From: Olivibacter sitiensis DSM 17696
GTDB lineage: Bacteria; Bacteroidota; Bacteroidia; Sphingobacteriales; Sphingobacteriaceae
Direction: 5' to 3'
Length of the DNA: 64,000 bases
Assembly: GCF_000427965.1 (NCBI RefSeq)
Contig: NZ_ATZA01000010.1
Coordinates: forward strand, 1 to 64,000
The stretch's first letter is position 1; the number at the start of each line of letters is the position of its first letter. The translations under genes and the position numbers were made by a program. Of this stretch, positions 53,512 to 62,212 are shown piece by piece. The notes under the pieces were generated by a model that was given only the letters and a program-made list of their open reading frames with translations, made no database searches and was not told where the DNA came from.

Positions 53512-53883
53512 TTAGAACGGCAAATCGTCATCCTCGTCTGGAGAAGATGTGATGTCAATAGGTGGAGGGGTTGGTTGCGCAGTTGTCGATGCCGGAGTAG
53601 CTGCAGCAATTTTGTTTACCCGCCATGCCACCAGTGAATTGAAATAGGTGGTAATTCCGTCTTTGTTGGTCCATGGACGTCCGCGTAGGTTAAAAGATAC
53701 TTCTACTTCTTCTCCTGGTGTCAAATTGTCAAAAAGGGATGTGCGATCCTGCGTGGCTTCAAAGCGAATATATTCTAGGTATTGTGGATTTTCAGCATAT
53801 TCCACAATCAAATCCCTTTTTTTGAATGTATCCGTAACTTGTTGTACTGCTCCTATTTCGTGAACTTTTCCTTTAATTTCCAT
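53512..53883 (-). CDS. DUF3127 protein with SSB-like acidic tail
   Basis: 123 residues. The first 90 form the DUF3127 domain, probably a beta-barrel (MEIKGKVHEIGAVQQVTDTF, FNLRGRPWTNKDGITTYFNS). A proline/threonine-rich linker follows, and the last residues are PDEDDDLPF. This end is nearly the same as the C-terminal tip of single-stranded-DNA-binding protein, which recruits repair proteins. A role in DNA metabolism is likely but not shown. It is divergent from the THUMP methyltransferase. Confidence 0.88.
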   Translation of the reverse strand: MEIKGKVHEIGAVQQVTDTFKKRDLIVEYAENPQYLEYIRFEATQDRTSLFDNLTPGEEVEVSFNLRGRPWTNKDGITTYFNSLVAWRVNKIAAATPASTTAQPTPPPIDITSSPDEDDDLPF

Positions 53884-53957
53884 AACTCAAACCGATAATA
53901 AAGTGTAAAATTAAGGTTTTTTAGTGACAATAATCAGTACCTTCGCATATTTAAGAT

Positions 53958-55145
53958 ATGGAAGTTTTCAACACCAAAAGTAAAGTAATCATCACTTGCA
54001 ACAAAAGGCTCTCTACTTATTTAGAACAAGAAGTCAAGGATTTGGGTTATGCTGTCCAGAGGGTTTTTTCCACTGGGCTAGAGCTGTTTGTCAGTGTAAA
54101 TGATTGTATCCGTCTCAATCTCAATCTCCGTTGTGCCAGCCAGATATTATACTCGATCAAAGAGTTCAATGCTGCAAATGCCGATGACCTTTACAAGGAG
54201 GCAAGGGAAGTCCTTTGGGACGAACTGATAGATTTTAATGGTTATTTTTCTGTCAATTCCAATGTGGATAACGAGACGATCAGCACCCCGCTTTTTGCCA
54301 ATTTAAAAGTAAAAGATGCTATAGTAGATAGCATTAAGGAGAAAAAAAACCTAAGGCCCAATTCGGGGCCTGAGCTGAACAGCGTCGTTGTACATCTTTA
54401 CTGGAAAGATACAAGAGCAGAACTTTTTCTAGATACTTCAGGAGAGACTTTGGCCAAGCATGGCTATCGCAAGTTTCCTGGAAAAGCACCTATGTTAGAA
54501 GCATTGGCGGCAGGTGTAATATATGCAAGTGGCTGGGACGGGAGCTCGCCTTTTGTCAATCCCATGTGTGGCTCTGGCACCTTGGCTATAGAGGCTGCTC
54601 TAATAGCTACCAATCGCAAACCGGGCCTGTTTCGAATGAACTATGCATTCATGCACCTCCTGGGCTATGATGAACAAGTGTTTTTCGCGGAAAGAAAGCG
54701 CTTAAAAGACCTGGTAAAAAAAGAAGATCCGCCAGTAATCATCGCTTCAGACCTGTCTGAAGAGGCCATTAAGATTACCGAACTGAATGCCAAAACCGCT
54801 GGGGTGAATAATATCATCAAATTCCAAGTGTGCGATTTTGCAGATACTGAGGTGCCGCAGGGAGAAAATGGAGTGGTGATGTTCAATCCCGAGTATGGAG
54901 ATCGGCTTGGAGTGCATACGAAGCTAGAGCTGACCTATAGGCGTATCGGGGATTTCATGAAAAAAGATTGTAAGGGGTACAGAGGGTTCGTTTTTACAGG
55001 CAATTCGGAACTTGCCAAGAAAGTAGGACTTAAAGCTTCCAGACGTATTGAGTTTTATAATGGCAAGCTGGATTGTAGACTGCTCGTGTACGATTTATAT
55101 GAAGGAAGTAAAAGGGGCGAGAAATCTTCCGCTTTTGAATATTAA
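53958..55145 (+). CDS. THUMP-domain class I RNA methyltransferase
   Basis: 395 residues. A THUMP RNA-binding domain lies at about 50-165, followed by a Rossmann methyltransferase. NPMCGSGTLAIEAALIA binds SAM, and VMFNPEYGDRLGVHTKLE is the catalytic N-P-x-Y motif, here NPEY where many relatives have NPPY. The family (RlmL N-terminal part, YpsC) makes m2G in 23S rRNA. The target here is inferred. It is followed by a cupin gene after 16 bases and an HD gene. Confidence 0.9.
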   Translation: MEVFNTKSKVIITCNKRLSTYLEQEVKDLGYAVQRVFSTGLELFVSVNDCIRLNLNLRCASQILYSIKEFNAANADDLYKEAREVLWDELIDFNGYFSVNSNVDNETISTPLFANLKVKDAIVDSIKEKKNLRPNSGPELNSVVVHLYWKDTRAELFLDTSGETLAKHGYRKFPGKAPMLEALAAGVIYASGWDGSSPFVNPMCGSGTLAIEAALIATNRKPGLFRMNYAFMHLLGYDEQVFFAERKRLKDLVKKEDPPVIIASDLSEEAIKITELNAKTAGVNNIIKFQVCDFADTEVPQGENGVVMFNPEYGDRLGVHTKLELTYRRIGDFMKKDCKGYRGFVFTGNSELAKKVGLKASRRIEFYNGKLDCRLLVYDLYEGSKRGEKSSAFEY

Positions 55146-55161
55146 TTTTATTGGTTAAGCT

Positions 55162-55551
55162 ATGATAGAAGCTGTTAGATTGTTTACAGGGGAGGATGGC
55201 AATTCGCATTTCGAGCATGGTCATTTGATGTTGGGAACACATCTTGATGCCGTTGGAATTCATTTCAAGGAAACTGCGGCGGGCTCAAGCTATGATTGGC
55301 ACACTGCGCCTGTTGCCCAGTTTGTGATCACACTTTCCGGGCTCTTGAAATTTGAAGTGCTGGGAGGTGAAAGCTTTTTGTTAAAGCCCGGCATGATCCT
55401 GATTGCCGAAGATCTTACCGGAACGGGGCACAAATGGGAGATTATAGGAAGTGACCCATGGAAAAGAGGGTACGTGCCTTTTGCCGATGGGCAGAAATTG
55501 CCTTTTGTGAGTGAGGTACGTCAACAGGTGGACGTAAATAATAGCTTGTAA
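55162..55551 (+). CDS. Cupin-fold protein
   Basis: 129 residues, a single beta-barrel. SYDWHTAPVAQFVITLSGLL followed by FLLKPGMILIAEDLTGTGHK are the two cupin motifs with likely metal-binding histidines and an acid. The reaction is unknown. It lies between the methyltransferase and the HD gene with very short gaps, so the three genes may be one operon. Confidence 0.82.
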   Translation: MIEAVRLFTGEDGNSHFEHGHLMLGTHLDAVGIHFKETAAGSSYDWHTAPVAQFVITLSGLLKFEVLGGESFLLKPGMILIAEDLTGTGHKWEIIGSDPWKRGYVPFADGQKLPFVSEVRQQVDVNNSL

Positions 55552-55555
55552 ATAT

Positions 55556-56206
55556 ATGTCTAAGGTTAAACGGCTGGAGACCGTCGCTTTCGTAAAAGAA
55601 CGCTTGGACGGTGCGGAGGCGGGTCATGATTGGCTCCATACAGAGCGCGTTTGGCAGAACGCATTGCACTTGATGAGGTATGAGCTGGCAGATGAAGAAG
55701 TGGTGGAATATGCATCGCTGTTACATGACATTGCGGATAGCAAATTCCATGATGGAGATGAGGAGCTTGGGCCGAGACTGGCAAACGAATTCCTAACGGC
55801 GATTGGGGTTAGTGAACGTGTCGTTGAACATGTCTGTCAAATTATTCGTTACATGTCATACCGATCGAGCTTGAGCGGCGAAGGATTTCGATCTAAGGAA
55901 CTGGAGGTGGTCCAGGATGCAGATCGCCTGGATGCCATAGGTGCTATCGGCATCGCGCGAGCTTTCAATTATGGGGGGCATAAGAATAGATTGATTTATG
56001 ACCCATTGGAGGAACCGTTAATACATACTTCAAAAGAAGCATATCAACAAAGTACTGCTTCTACTATTAGTCACTTCTATGAGAAGCTGCTGCTTTTGAA
56101 AGACAAGATGAACACACAGGCAGCTCGGAAAATAGCAGAGAGTAGGCATAGGTTTATGGAGCTGTACCTAGAGCAGTTTTATGGGGAATGGAATGGCAAA
56201 AGGTGA
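55556..56206 (+). CDS. HD-domain phosphohydrolase (YedJ-like)
   Basis: 216 residues. The HD signature is ASLLHDIADSKFHDGDEE, with a preceding HDWLHTERVWQNALHL histidine and later VVQDADRLDAIGAIGIAR. These bind the metal of HD phosphohydrolases. The YedJ group contains small stand-alone enzymes with uncertain nucleotide or phosphoester substrates. It begins four bases after the cupin stop. Confidence 0.9.
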   Translation: MSKVKRLETVAFVKERLDGAEAGHDWLHTERVWQNALHLMRYELADEEVVEYASLLHDIADSKFHDGDEELGPRLANEFLTAIGVSERVVEHVCQIIRYMSYRSSLSGEGFRSKELEVVQDADRLDAIGAIGIARAFNYGGHKNRLIYDPLEEPLIHTSKEAYQQSTASTISHFYEKLLLLKDKMNTQAARKIAESRHRFMELYLEQFYGEWNGKR

Positions 56207-56241
56207 TTTGGCGCCATTAAAAAACTCCGTGATGCGTACGC

Positions 56242-56274
56242 AAAAAAAGCCTCTGCCATTTGTTTGACAGAGGC
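56242..56274 (-). terminator. Terminator of the ribosomal operon after rplS
   Basis: On the minus strand GCCTCTG and CAGAGGC form a stem (56274-56249), followed by seven T (56248-56242). On the plus strand the tail aatattttt is also T-rich, so it may end the HD-domain transcript as well. It lies 34 bases past the rplS stop. Confidence 0.88.
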
Positions 56275-56308
56275 AATATTTTTACTGCAATTGGACTTTC
56301 TGAGGAAA

Positions 56309-56656
56309 TTAAACTCGCCTTGTTTTAATACGGGCGGCTTTCCCTTTCAGGTTGCGCAAGTAGAACAACTTGGCCCTACGTACTTTTCCGTAAGAGTCTA
56401 CTACTATCTTGTCAATGTTTGGGGAATTGATAGGGAAGATACGCTCAACGCCAACACTGTTTGATACTTTACGCACGGTAAAGGTCTCGTTTGAACCAAA
56501 GCTGTTGCGTTGAATGACAACTCCTTTGTATACCTGTATACGCTCTTTATTTCCTTCGCGAATTTTATAGTGAACACTCACGGTATCACCTGCCTTGAAT
56601 GCGGGAACTTCATTTTTTGCTACCGCTTGCTCTTCTACAAATTTTACTAAATCCAT
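56309..56656 (-). CDS. rplS: 50S ribosomal protein L19
   Basis: 115 residues. [20 protein letters not shown] and [10 protein letters not shown], then [19 protein letters not shown] and [16 protein letters not shown] are typical. L19 lies at the interface of the 30S and 50S subunits. It is last in the rpsP-rimM-trmD-rplS unit. A 121-base gap before it contains a small inverted repeat (CGATTTT/AAAATCG, 56676-56698) in its leader. Confidence 0.97.
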   Translation of the reverse strand: MDLVKFVEEQAVAKNEVPAFKAGDTVSVHYKIREGNKERIQVYKGVVIQRNSFGSNETFTVRKVSNSVGVERIFPINSPNIDKIVVDSYGKVRRAKLFYLRNLKGKAARIKTRRV

Positions 56657-56777
56657 GATTTTAAGTAATTAACAACGATTTTCAACCCGTAAAAATCGGA
56701 TTGCAATATTAGGAATAATTTTTCAGAATAAGAAGAAAAGCAGAAAGATTGTGAAATATTATTTTTCACTCCTGTCT

Positions 56778-57455
56778 TTAGTCTTCTAATAAGTCGGGCC
56801 TGCGCTTTTTTGTCCTTTCGAGCGCCTGTTCATAACGCCAGTTGTCTATGGCTGCCTGGTTGCCGCTTAGAAGTATGTCGGGCACCTTATGTCCGCGCCA
56901 GTCGGCTGGGCGGCTATATACAGGGGCATCCAGTAAATCCCCCTGAAAAGAGTCCGATAGGGCCGACGTCTCGTCTGAAAGCACGCCCGGTATTAGCCTG
57001 GATATGGCGTCTACCAACACCGCTGCGGGCAGTTCGCCGCCAGACAACACGTAGTCGCCAATGGATATTTCCCGCGTCACATATAGATCCCTAATGCGTT
57101 GGTCTATTCCCTTGTAGTGCCCACAAAGGATTATTACGTTTTGCACGGATGACAGCTCGTTGGCAACAGACTGGTTGAGGGTGGTGCCGTCAGGGGTCAT
57201 AAAGATGATTTCGTCGTATTTTCGTTGCTCCTGCAATGATTCTATGCAGTTGGCGAAAGGTTCTATTTGCATTACCATGCCGCTGCCACCGCCATAAGGG
57301 TAGTCATCTACGCTTTTATGCTTGTTGGTTGCATAATCCCTAAGGTTGTGTACGGAAACCTCTACCAACCCCTTTTTTTGTGCTCTCTGCAGTATGGAGT
57401 GAGCAAATGGACTTTCGAGCAAGCCCGGCAATACGGTGATGATGTCAAAACGCAT
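56778..57455 (-). CDS. trmD: tRNA (guanine-37-N1)-methyltransferase
   Basis: 225 residues, a SPOUT-class enzyme that methylates G37 of tRNAs to prevent frameshifting. [49 protein letters not shown] and [14 protein letters not shown] form the trefoil-knot SAM site. Length is normal. It follows rimM after 48 bases of A-rich DNA. Confidence 0.97.
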   Translation of the reverse strand: MRFDIITVLPGLLESPFAHSILQRAQKKGLVEVSVHNLRDYATNKHKSVDDYPYGGGSGMVMQIEPFANCIESLQEQRKYDEIIFMTPDGTTLNQSVANELSSVQNVIILCGHYKGIDQRIRDLYVTREISIGDYVLSGGELPAAVLVDAISRLIPGVLSDETSALSDSFQGDLLDAPVYSRPADWRGHKVPDILLSGNQAAIDNWRYEQALERTKKRRPDLLED

Positions 57456-57503
57456 GTTGAAAAGTAAAAAACAAAAAGTAAAAAAACAAGAAAAACGAAT
57501 GCG

Positions 57504-58031
57504 CTAACCTTTATACATCTCTACCAGTCCCTCTGGCAATTGTACCTCTAATATGCGGTCTTCTTCATTGATCTCAATAATGAAATCGTCAATTATGGGG
57601 AATAGCAGTTCTCGGTTGTTATAGTTTACAGTCGCGACGTCTTGTTGTGGAAATTCGTTTATTTCGATGATCTCTCCTAGCCTGCCGTGGGTTTGATCAT
57701 GCACGATAAAGCCCTTTAGGTCCGAGGTGTAAAATTCCCCTTCCTCCCTTACGGGCAACTTTTCTTTTTGCAGGTAAATTGATTTTTTTACCAATGCCTG
57801 GGCCTTGTCTATATGGTCTATATCTTCAAGAAAAAAATAGCCCGTGCTGTTTTTGTGCAGTTGAGCTTGTTCAACAAAAAAGGGTACGAGCTTCTTGTCT
57901 ATTTCTATGAATAGCAGCTCGTAATCTATCTCATCGTATGCCTCATGGTCAAAATACACTTGCAACTCTCCTTTCAGTCCGCGTGTTTTGGTAATGTAGC
58001 CAATTTTGACCGTGTCGTTTACAGATGTCAT
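57504..58031 (-). CDS. rimM: 16S rRNA processing protein RimM
   Basis: 175 residues. The N-terminal RimM barrel (KIGYITKTRGLKGELQVYFD) and C-terminal PRC-barrel (TSDLKGFIVHDQTHGRLGEI) are both present, ending in EVQLPEGLVEMY. It helps assemble the 30S head near S19. A terminator-like hairpin lies between rpsP and rimM. Confidence 0.96.
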   Translation of the reverse strand: MTSVNDTVKIGYITKTRGLKGELQVYFDHEAYDEIDYELLFIEIDKKLVPFFVEQAQLHKNSTGYFFLEDIDHIDKAQALVKKSIYLQKEKLPVREEGEFYTSDLKGFIVHDQTHGRLGEIIEINEFPQQDVATVNYNNRELLFPIIDDFIIEINEEDRILEVQLPEGLVEMYKG

Positions 58032-58065
58032 TCTTTACCTTCTAATTAAATAATATGGTTTGGCC

Positions 58066-58105
58066 AAACAAAAAAATGCCATTCACCAATGGCGAATGAC
58101 ATTTT
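58066..58105 (-). terminator. Terminator-like hairpin inside the rpsP operon
   Basis: On the minus strand AAAATGTCATTC (58105-58094) pairs with GAATGGCATTTT (58084-58073), 11 of 12, and a T run continues to about 58070. It lies 33 bases after the rpsP stop and 42 bases before rimM. It may let more transcript stop after rpsP than pass on to rimM-trmD-rplS. Confidence 0.65.
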
Positions 58106-58137
58106 GCTTCTTGTGCAGAATCGTTTTAGAAACTGAA

Positions 58138-58665
58138 TTATGCGTTTTCTTCGCCTTCAGCAGCTGTTTCTTCACCTTCTGGCTCCGCTACAGGCTCTTC
58201 TGCTGGAGGAGTATTTTTCGCTGCGATGGCAGCGGCCCTTTCCTCTTTTATTTTTGCTTCGGCTGCCAAAGCGGCTTTCTTGCGCTCTTCAGAGGAAGTA
58301 GCAAGGTTTTCTTTCTTGCCTTCTATCTTTGCTTCCTTGGACTTCAGCCATTCTTCGAACTTCACATCGGCTGCTGCTTCGTCAAATGCACCTTTTTTGA
58401 TGCCTCCTTGAAGGTGTTTTTTGTAAAGTACACCCTTGTAGGAAAGGATGGCACGGGCAGTATCCGTAGGCTGTGCGCCTTTGTTCAACCAATCTAGGGC
58501 TTTGTCGAAATTCAATTCGATAGTGGCTGGATTGGTATTAGGATTGTAGGAACCCAAACGCTCAATGAACTTGCCGTCACGGGGTGCACGAGAGTCCGCT
58601 ACTACAACATGGTAAAAAGGTTTTCCTTTTTTACCGAATCTTTGCAATCTTATTTTAGTTGCCAT
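58138..58665 (-). CDS. rpsP: 30S ribosomal protein S16 with long C-terminal extension
   Basis: 175 residues. The first 80 are the S16 domain ([39 protein letters not shown]). About 95 extra residues follow, rich in lysine, alanine and glutamate, ending with [20 protein letters not shown]. Such tails are common in Bacteroidota S16; E. coli S16 has only 82 residues. It is first in its operon. Confidence 0.96.
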   Translation of the reverse strand: MATKIRLQRFGKKGKPFYHVVVADSRAPRDGKFIERLGSYNPNTNPATIELNFDKALDWLNKGAQPTDTARAILSYKGVLYKKHLQGGIKKGAFDEAAADVKFEEWLKSKEAKIEGKKENLATSSEERKKAALAAEAKIKEERAAAIAAKNTPPAEEPVAEPEGEETAAEGEENA

Positions 58666-58720
58666 TCTTAATTATATTATGTATTCAACATATTTCCCGG
58701 AGCTTCATGCTGCGGGGCTG

Positions 58721-58728
58721 CAAAGATA
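58721..58728 (-). promoter_or_regulatory. -7 box of the rpsP operon
   Basis: The minus strand reads TATCTTTG, the consensus -7 box. The predicted start lies near 58716, giving a leader of about 50 bases to the rpsP ATG. Confidence 0.5.
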
Positions 58729-58869
58729 ATTAATATATTTTGCATTCCTATATAAATTTGATTTTTACCCTCAAAGCTAACCGCGTGGTTTAGAAGTTTC
58801 GAGTGGTAGCTTTTCGGTAAATAGAAAATTTGATAAGCTAAAGTAGTGGCCGTCCGTTGTGAAATCGGT

Positions 58870-58901
58870 ATTGCATATGAAGGCAAGGTTTTCTATGTTT
58901 G
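58870..58901 (+). promoter_or_regulatory. Promoter for the MscS-type channel gene
   Basis: ATTG at 58870-58873, exactly 20 bases, then TATGTTTG at 58894-58901. Transcription would begin near 58907, eleven bases before the ATG at 58918. This supports 58918, not 59056, as the original start of the channel gene. Confidence 0.6.
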
Positions 58902-58917
58902 CTAACATTGATAAGCA

Positions 58918-59046
58918 ATGGTTAGATTTTTTCTTTTTTCTTTTTCGCAGCTATTATTAGTGTTTCTACCGATGATGTCTTCTGGACAGCAGCTGAGCGA
59001 TAGCGATTCGTTGAACAACGAGCAGCTTTTGATCAACTCGTCCTAG
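58918..59046 (+). pseudogene. Signal-peptide segment of the MscS channel gene, ended by an in-frame amber codon
   Basis: ATG 58918 opens 42 codons: a signal peptide MVRFFLFSFSQLLLVFLPMM, cleavable after about SSGQ, then SDSDSLNNEQLLINSS. The codon TAG at 59044-59046 stops it. The same frame then continues with IQRMDSIHRADSLKQGA straight into the channel at 59056. A single change from CAG (Gln) to TAG would explain it. The fragment alone has no visible function. Confidence 0.75.
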
Positions 59047-59055
59047 ATTCAGAGG

Positions 59056-60708
59056 ATGGATTCTATTCATCGAGCGGACTCGCTTAAGCAGGGCGCTTTG
59101 CAACAAGAGCTGGAAAGACTGAAAACAACGGACAATCTCAAAAAAGTAGAATTGCTTGAAGAGATGAATTCATTGCGCAATCAGGAGAAGATACGCAACG
59201 AATCGCGCAAGGCAAGAATAGATTCCATGCGCAATAAGGTGAGAGGCTATGCCGTAGCACCCTACTATGATACCTTATTTTTAGTTTATTCTAAGCTGGG
59301 GCCATATAGCCCTCAGCAAAGAGCTGCCACCGCCAGTGCTCGCATTAAGGAAATAGCGGAAGATTATGGTTTTACGGCCGATTCGATTTTGTTGGTTTCT
59401 ACCGATGAGAGCGTGGATTTGACATATAGGAACGAGATTTTGCTGTCGGTCACAGATTTGGATGCCATCTGGGCCAATGCAGATAAACAGTCATTGGCGG
59501 CCGAATACAGGCAGAGAATAATAAAATCTGTAGAAAAACATATCGAAGAAAATAAGCTCGGCAATATCGTCAAAAATATCTTGGCGGCGCTTTTGGTTAT
59601 TTTTGTGTTTTTTCTGGTGGTAAATGGGATGAACATCCTGTTCAGAAGGCTGAAGATGTCTGTACTGCAAGGTAAAAACAAATGGTATCACGGCATCAAA
59701 ATTCGCTCCTATGAACTGTTCAGCGTGAGGAGACAGGCTAGTCTTTTTCTCACGGTGATCAATTTGATTAAATGGCTGTTCATCATCACGGCTTTATACC
59801 TCTCCTTGCTGAGCTTATTCAGTGTGTTGCCTTGGACAAAGCCGATAGCCGATAGGCTATTGGACTATTTTTTGAGCCCTCTGAGGATTATTGGCATATC
59901 TGCATGGCACTATCTTCCCAATCTGGTAACGATATTTGTCATATTGCTGGTATTTAGGTATGTGCTCCGTCTCATCCGTTATTTCCGAGACGAGGTACAG
60001 CGGGGTGCTTTGGTAATTCCCGGATTCTATCCGGAGTGGGCGGCACCTACGTACCATATCATTAGGATTTTGGCCTTTGCATTTATTGTAGTGGTTGTAT
60101 ACCCTTATCTGCCAAACTCTGATAGCCCCGTATTTAAGGGGGTCTCCGTGTTTCTGGGCTTTTTGCTCACCTTTGGGTCCGCGGGCTCTTTGTCCAATGT
60201 TATCGCGGGCTTGGTATTGACCTATACCCGTTCGTTCCAGGTTGGAGACAGGGTCAAGATTGGGGAAACCATTGGAGATATCACGGAGAAGAACCTGCTC
60301 GTAACTAGGGTGCGGACTATTAACAACGAAGATGTGACTATCCCCAATGCCACCGTCATGGGCAATCACGTGGTCAACTATAGTAGTTCGTCCAAAACCT
60401 TAGGCTTATGTCTGAGTACCGCGGTTACCGTAAGATACAATGTTCCCTGGAAAAAGGTAGTCGAGCTGCTGGAAACGGCGGCAAAGCGTACGCCCGGAAT
60501 TTTGCCTCTCCCCCAACCCTATGTTTTGCAGCGCGAACTAGGAAATACCGGCGTGGTCTATGAGCTAAATGCATATACCAATAGTGCGGACCGGCAATTT
60601 ACTCTACATTCATCCTTAAGGGCAAATATCCAAGATGTGTTTTTCGAAGCAGGCATAGATCTAACTACGCCCGTGGTGCTCAGCCAAGGAAATGAGAGAA
60701 CTAATTAG
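59056..60708 (+). CDS. MscS-type mechanosensitive ion channel (5' part lost to an amber codon)
   Basis: 550 residues from ATG 59056. A coiled, charged region (about 1-160) precedes membrane segments near 171-196, 230-256, 283-305, 335-351 and 362-390. The last is the pore helix and runs into the MscS beta domain, with TYTRSFQVGDRVKIGETIG. The channel releases solutes on osmotic downshock. With this start the signal peptide is missing, so membrane insertion and topology may be disturbed. An intact gene would begin at 58918 and encode 596 residues. Functional state is uncertain: pseudogene, readthrough or re-initiation. Confidence 0.85.
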   Translation: MDSIHRADSLKQGALQQELERLKTTDNLKKVELLEEMNSLRNQEKIRNESRKARIDSMRNKVRGYAVAPYYDTLFLVYSKLGPYSPQQRAATASARIKEIAEDYGFTADSILLVSTDESVDLTYRNEILLSVTDLDAIWANADKQSLAAEYRQRIIKSVEKHIEENKLGNIVKNILAALLVIFVFFLVVNGMNILFRRLKMSVLQGKNKWYHGIKIRSYELFSVRRQASLFLTVINLIKWLFIITALYLSLLSLFSVLPWTKPIADRLLDYFLSPLRIIGISAWHYLPNLVTIFVILLVFRYVLRLIRYFRDEVQRGALVIPGFYPEWAAPTYHIIRILAFAFIVVVVYPYLPNSDSPVFKGVSVFLGFLLTFGSAGSLSNVIAGLVLTYTRSFQVGDRVKIGETIGDITEKNLLVTRVRTINNEDVTIPNATVMGNHVVNYSSSSKTLGLCLSTAVTVRYNVPWKKVVELLETAAKRTPGILPLPQPYVLQRELGNTGVVYELNAYTNSADRQFTLHSSLRANIQDVFFEAGIDLTTPVVLSQGNERTN

Positions 60709-60864
60709 GATTTATTTAAAATTGATTTCACTGGATTTTTCTGCCTAGCTCGATAACTATCGGATTAAATTTTCTTAACTGTAAGAATTTACTGGGCTTT
60801 TTCTTATAGAATGTAATTTTTAATCTATTAAAACATTGTGAATCAGTGTCAAACAAGATTTTTT

Positions 60865-60896
60865 TTTGAATTCTAGAAAATTAATGATTAGTTTTG
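60865..60896 (+). promoter_or_regulatory. Promoter for the lipoprotein at 60945
   Basis: TTTG at 60865-60868, exactly 20 bases, then TAGTTTTG at 60889-60896. This is the best match to the full TTTG / TAnnTTTG pattern in the window. Predicted leader about 43 bases. Nothing else is seen in the 236-base gap after the channel gene. Confidence 0.65.
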
Positions 60897-60944
60897 GAAG
60901 TGTTCGGTTAAGGTTTTTTGTTTTTTACTCCTTACTTTTTTGCC

Positions 60945-62036
60945 ATGAAATACCTACTCTCGTTTTCTATACTTTTCTGCGTTATATATTTCTTTACTTC
61001 ATGTAGAAAGGTAGAATATATAACTATTGAAGATGAAATGGAAGATGATACTATGTGGAAAATGGATTCTAGTTTTTTTGGAGAGAATAAATACCTACTC
61101 ACGTCTTATCCCATAGATGATACTACACTGGCAGTTTCCAATCAGCATTTTCTTGCTTATGTATACGCTAGTCGTTCTGGACTCACTGGCGGTGGCTACC
61201 TAAGTTCTAAACTCTCCATTCCCGTTGCGCCCAGTCTTTCCAAAAGTTTCGGCATTAATTACATCGACTCGCAAACGCTGCGTTTCTTTCCCATAAGAAG
61301 GCCTACGAATTCTGCAAGCGTATTCTATAGTCCAACGTATTCCGATGCTCTCTTTTCCCAAAAGAGCTTTCCAGTGCCGCTTTATGGGAGAGGATACCCT
61401 ATAGTAGGCAACAGGGCGTTAATACCGATAGAGATTATGAATAATGAGGCCATATTGCATCTCATGGAAGTATACACTGGCATTGACCTTTCAATGGAAG
61501 TGATAAAGGAGATTGTGTTGACGCCTCATGGTCCAGATAGGGGGTTTGAGAGTTTCGGTTATTATTCCTATGCATTCTTCGACAGGTATTTTATAATGTG
61601 GAATGCGCAATTATACAGGATCGATAACGATGGTAACGTGAAATCTTTTGGGTCTAGTTTTGTGCCTGGTGAATACGCTCCTCATCAAATATTCCAACTG
61701 AGAGAATATCTTTTTGCCATTACGGACGATGCCCTGTTGATTTCCATCGATCAAGGTGAAAACTGGTCGACTTATATTAAAAACATCAGCCAAGATTTGC
61801 TGAGATTGACTTATCAAAATATTGGTGATGAGCTTTACGGTTTTTCTGGTTCACAGATTGTCAAGTTTTCGATGGATGGAGAAAGCATAGTTTTTTATGA
61901 ATTGGAAAATAAAGGGCTCGAAACCCATCATATCACTTCCATAAATAAATTGGGCAATTATTATTATACTACCACCTTATCTGGCTTGTTTTATAAGGAT
62001 GCTGAATACTTTTTAACCCAAAGAGTTCGCGAATGA
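60945..62036 (+). CDS. Lipoprotein of unknown function, possibly beta-propeller
   Basis: 363 residues. A signal peptide ends in a lipobox (CVIYFFTSC, lipidated C20), followed by an acidic spacer (EDEMEDDTMWKMDSSF). The rest is rich in beta strands, with repeated phrases such as FDRYFIMWNAQLYRIDNDGN, REYLFAITDDALLISIDQGE and NKLGNYYYTTTLSGLFYKD, that look like propeller blades. I do not recognise a family. ATG 60945 starts the signal peptide. It is convergent with a very small membrane-protein gene, five bases away. Confidence 0.75.
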   Translation: MKYLLSFSILFCVIYFFTSCRKVEYITIEDEMEDDTMWKMDSSFFGENKYLLTSYPIDDTTLAVSNQHFLAYVYASRSGLTGGGYLSSKLSIPVAPSLSKSFGINYIDSQTLRFFPIRRPTNSASVFYSPTYSDALFSQKSFPVPLYGRGYPIVGNRALIPIEIMNNEAILHLMEVYTGIDLSMEVIKEIVLTPHGPDRGFESFGYYSYAFFDRYFIMWNAQLYRIDNDGNVKSFGSSFVPGEYAPHQIFQLREYLFAITDDALLISIDQGENWSTYIKNISQDLLRLTYQNIGDELYGFSGSQIVKFSMDGESIVFYELENKGLETHHITSINKLGNYYYTTTLSGLFYKDAEYFLTQRVRE

Positions 62037-62041
62037 TTTAA

Positions 62042-62212
62042 CTAGGAGAGTCTAAACCTCCCATACCTAAATATCAAGTATAGCCAAAGTGCCAGGATGG
62101 TCCAGCCCACTATTTTCCCTAGGGGTTTCTTTAGGGTCTGCGGCATGCCCCTAAAGTACCAGATAGCCAGAAAGAGCGTGGCAATAAGAAAATATACGAG
62201 CAATTTTTTCAT
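62042..62212 (-). CDS. Small two-helix membrane protein (56 residues)
   Basis: The minus strand encodes MKKLLVYFLIATLFLAIWYF, a charged turn (GMPQTLKKPLGK), then IVGWTILALWLYLIFRYG and a basic end. Two membrane helices with positive flanks are a typical real small-protein design. A -7 box TAATTTTG (62228-62221 on the minus strand) ends nine bases before the ATG. The function is unknown. It is divergent from the trehalose gene. Confidence 0.65.
   Translation of the reverse strand: MKKLLVYFLIATLFLAIWYFRGMPQTLKKPLGKIVGWTILALWLYLIFRYGRFRLS

Noticed and set aside
59857-60369. 170-codon minus-strand frame inside the MscS channel
   Set aside because: Shadow of membrane-helix and MscS-domain coding sequence.
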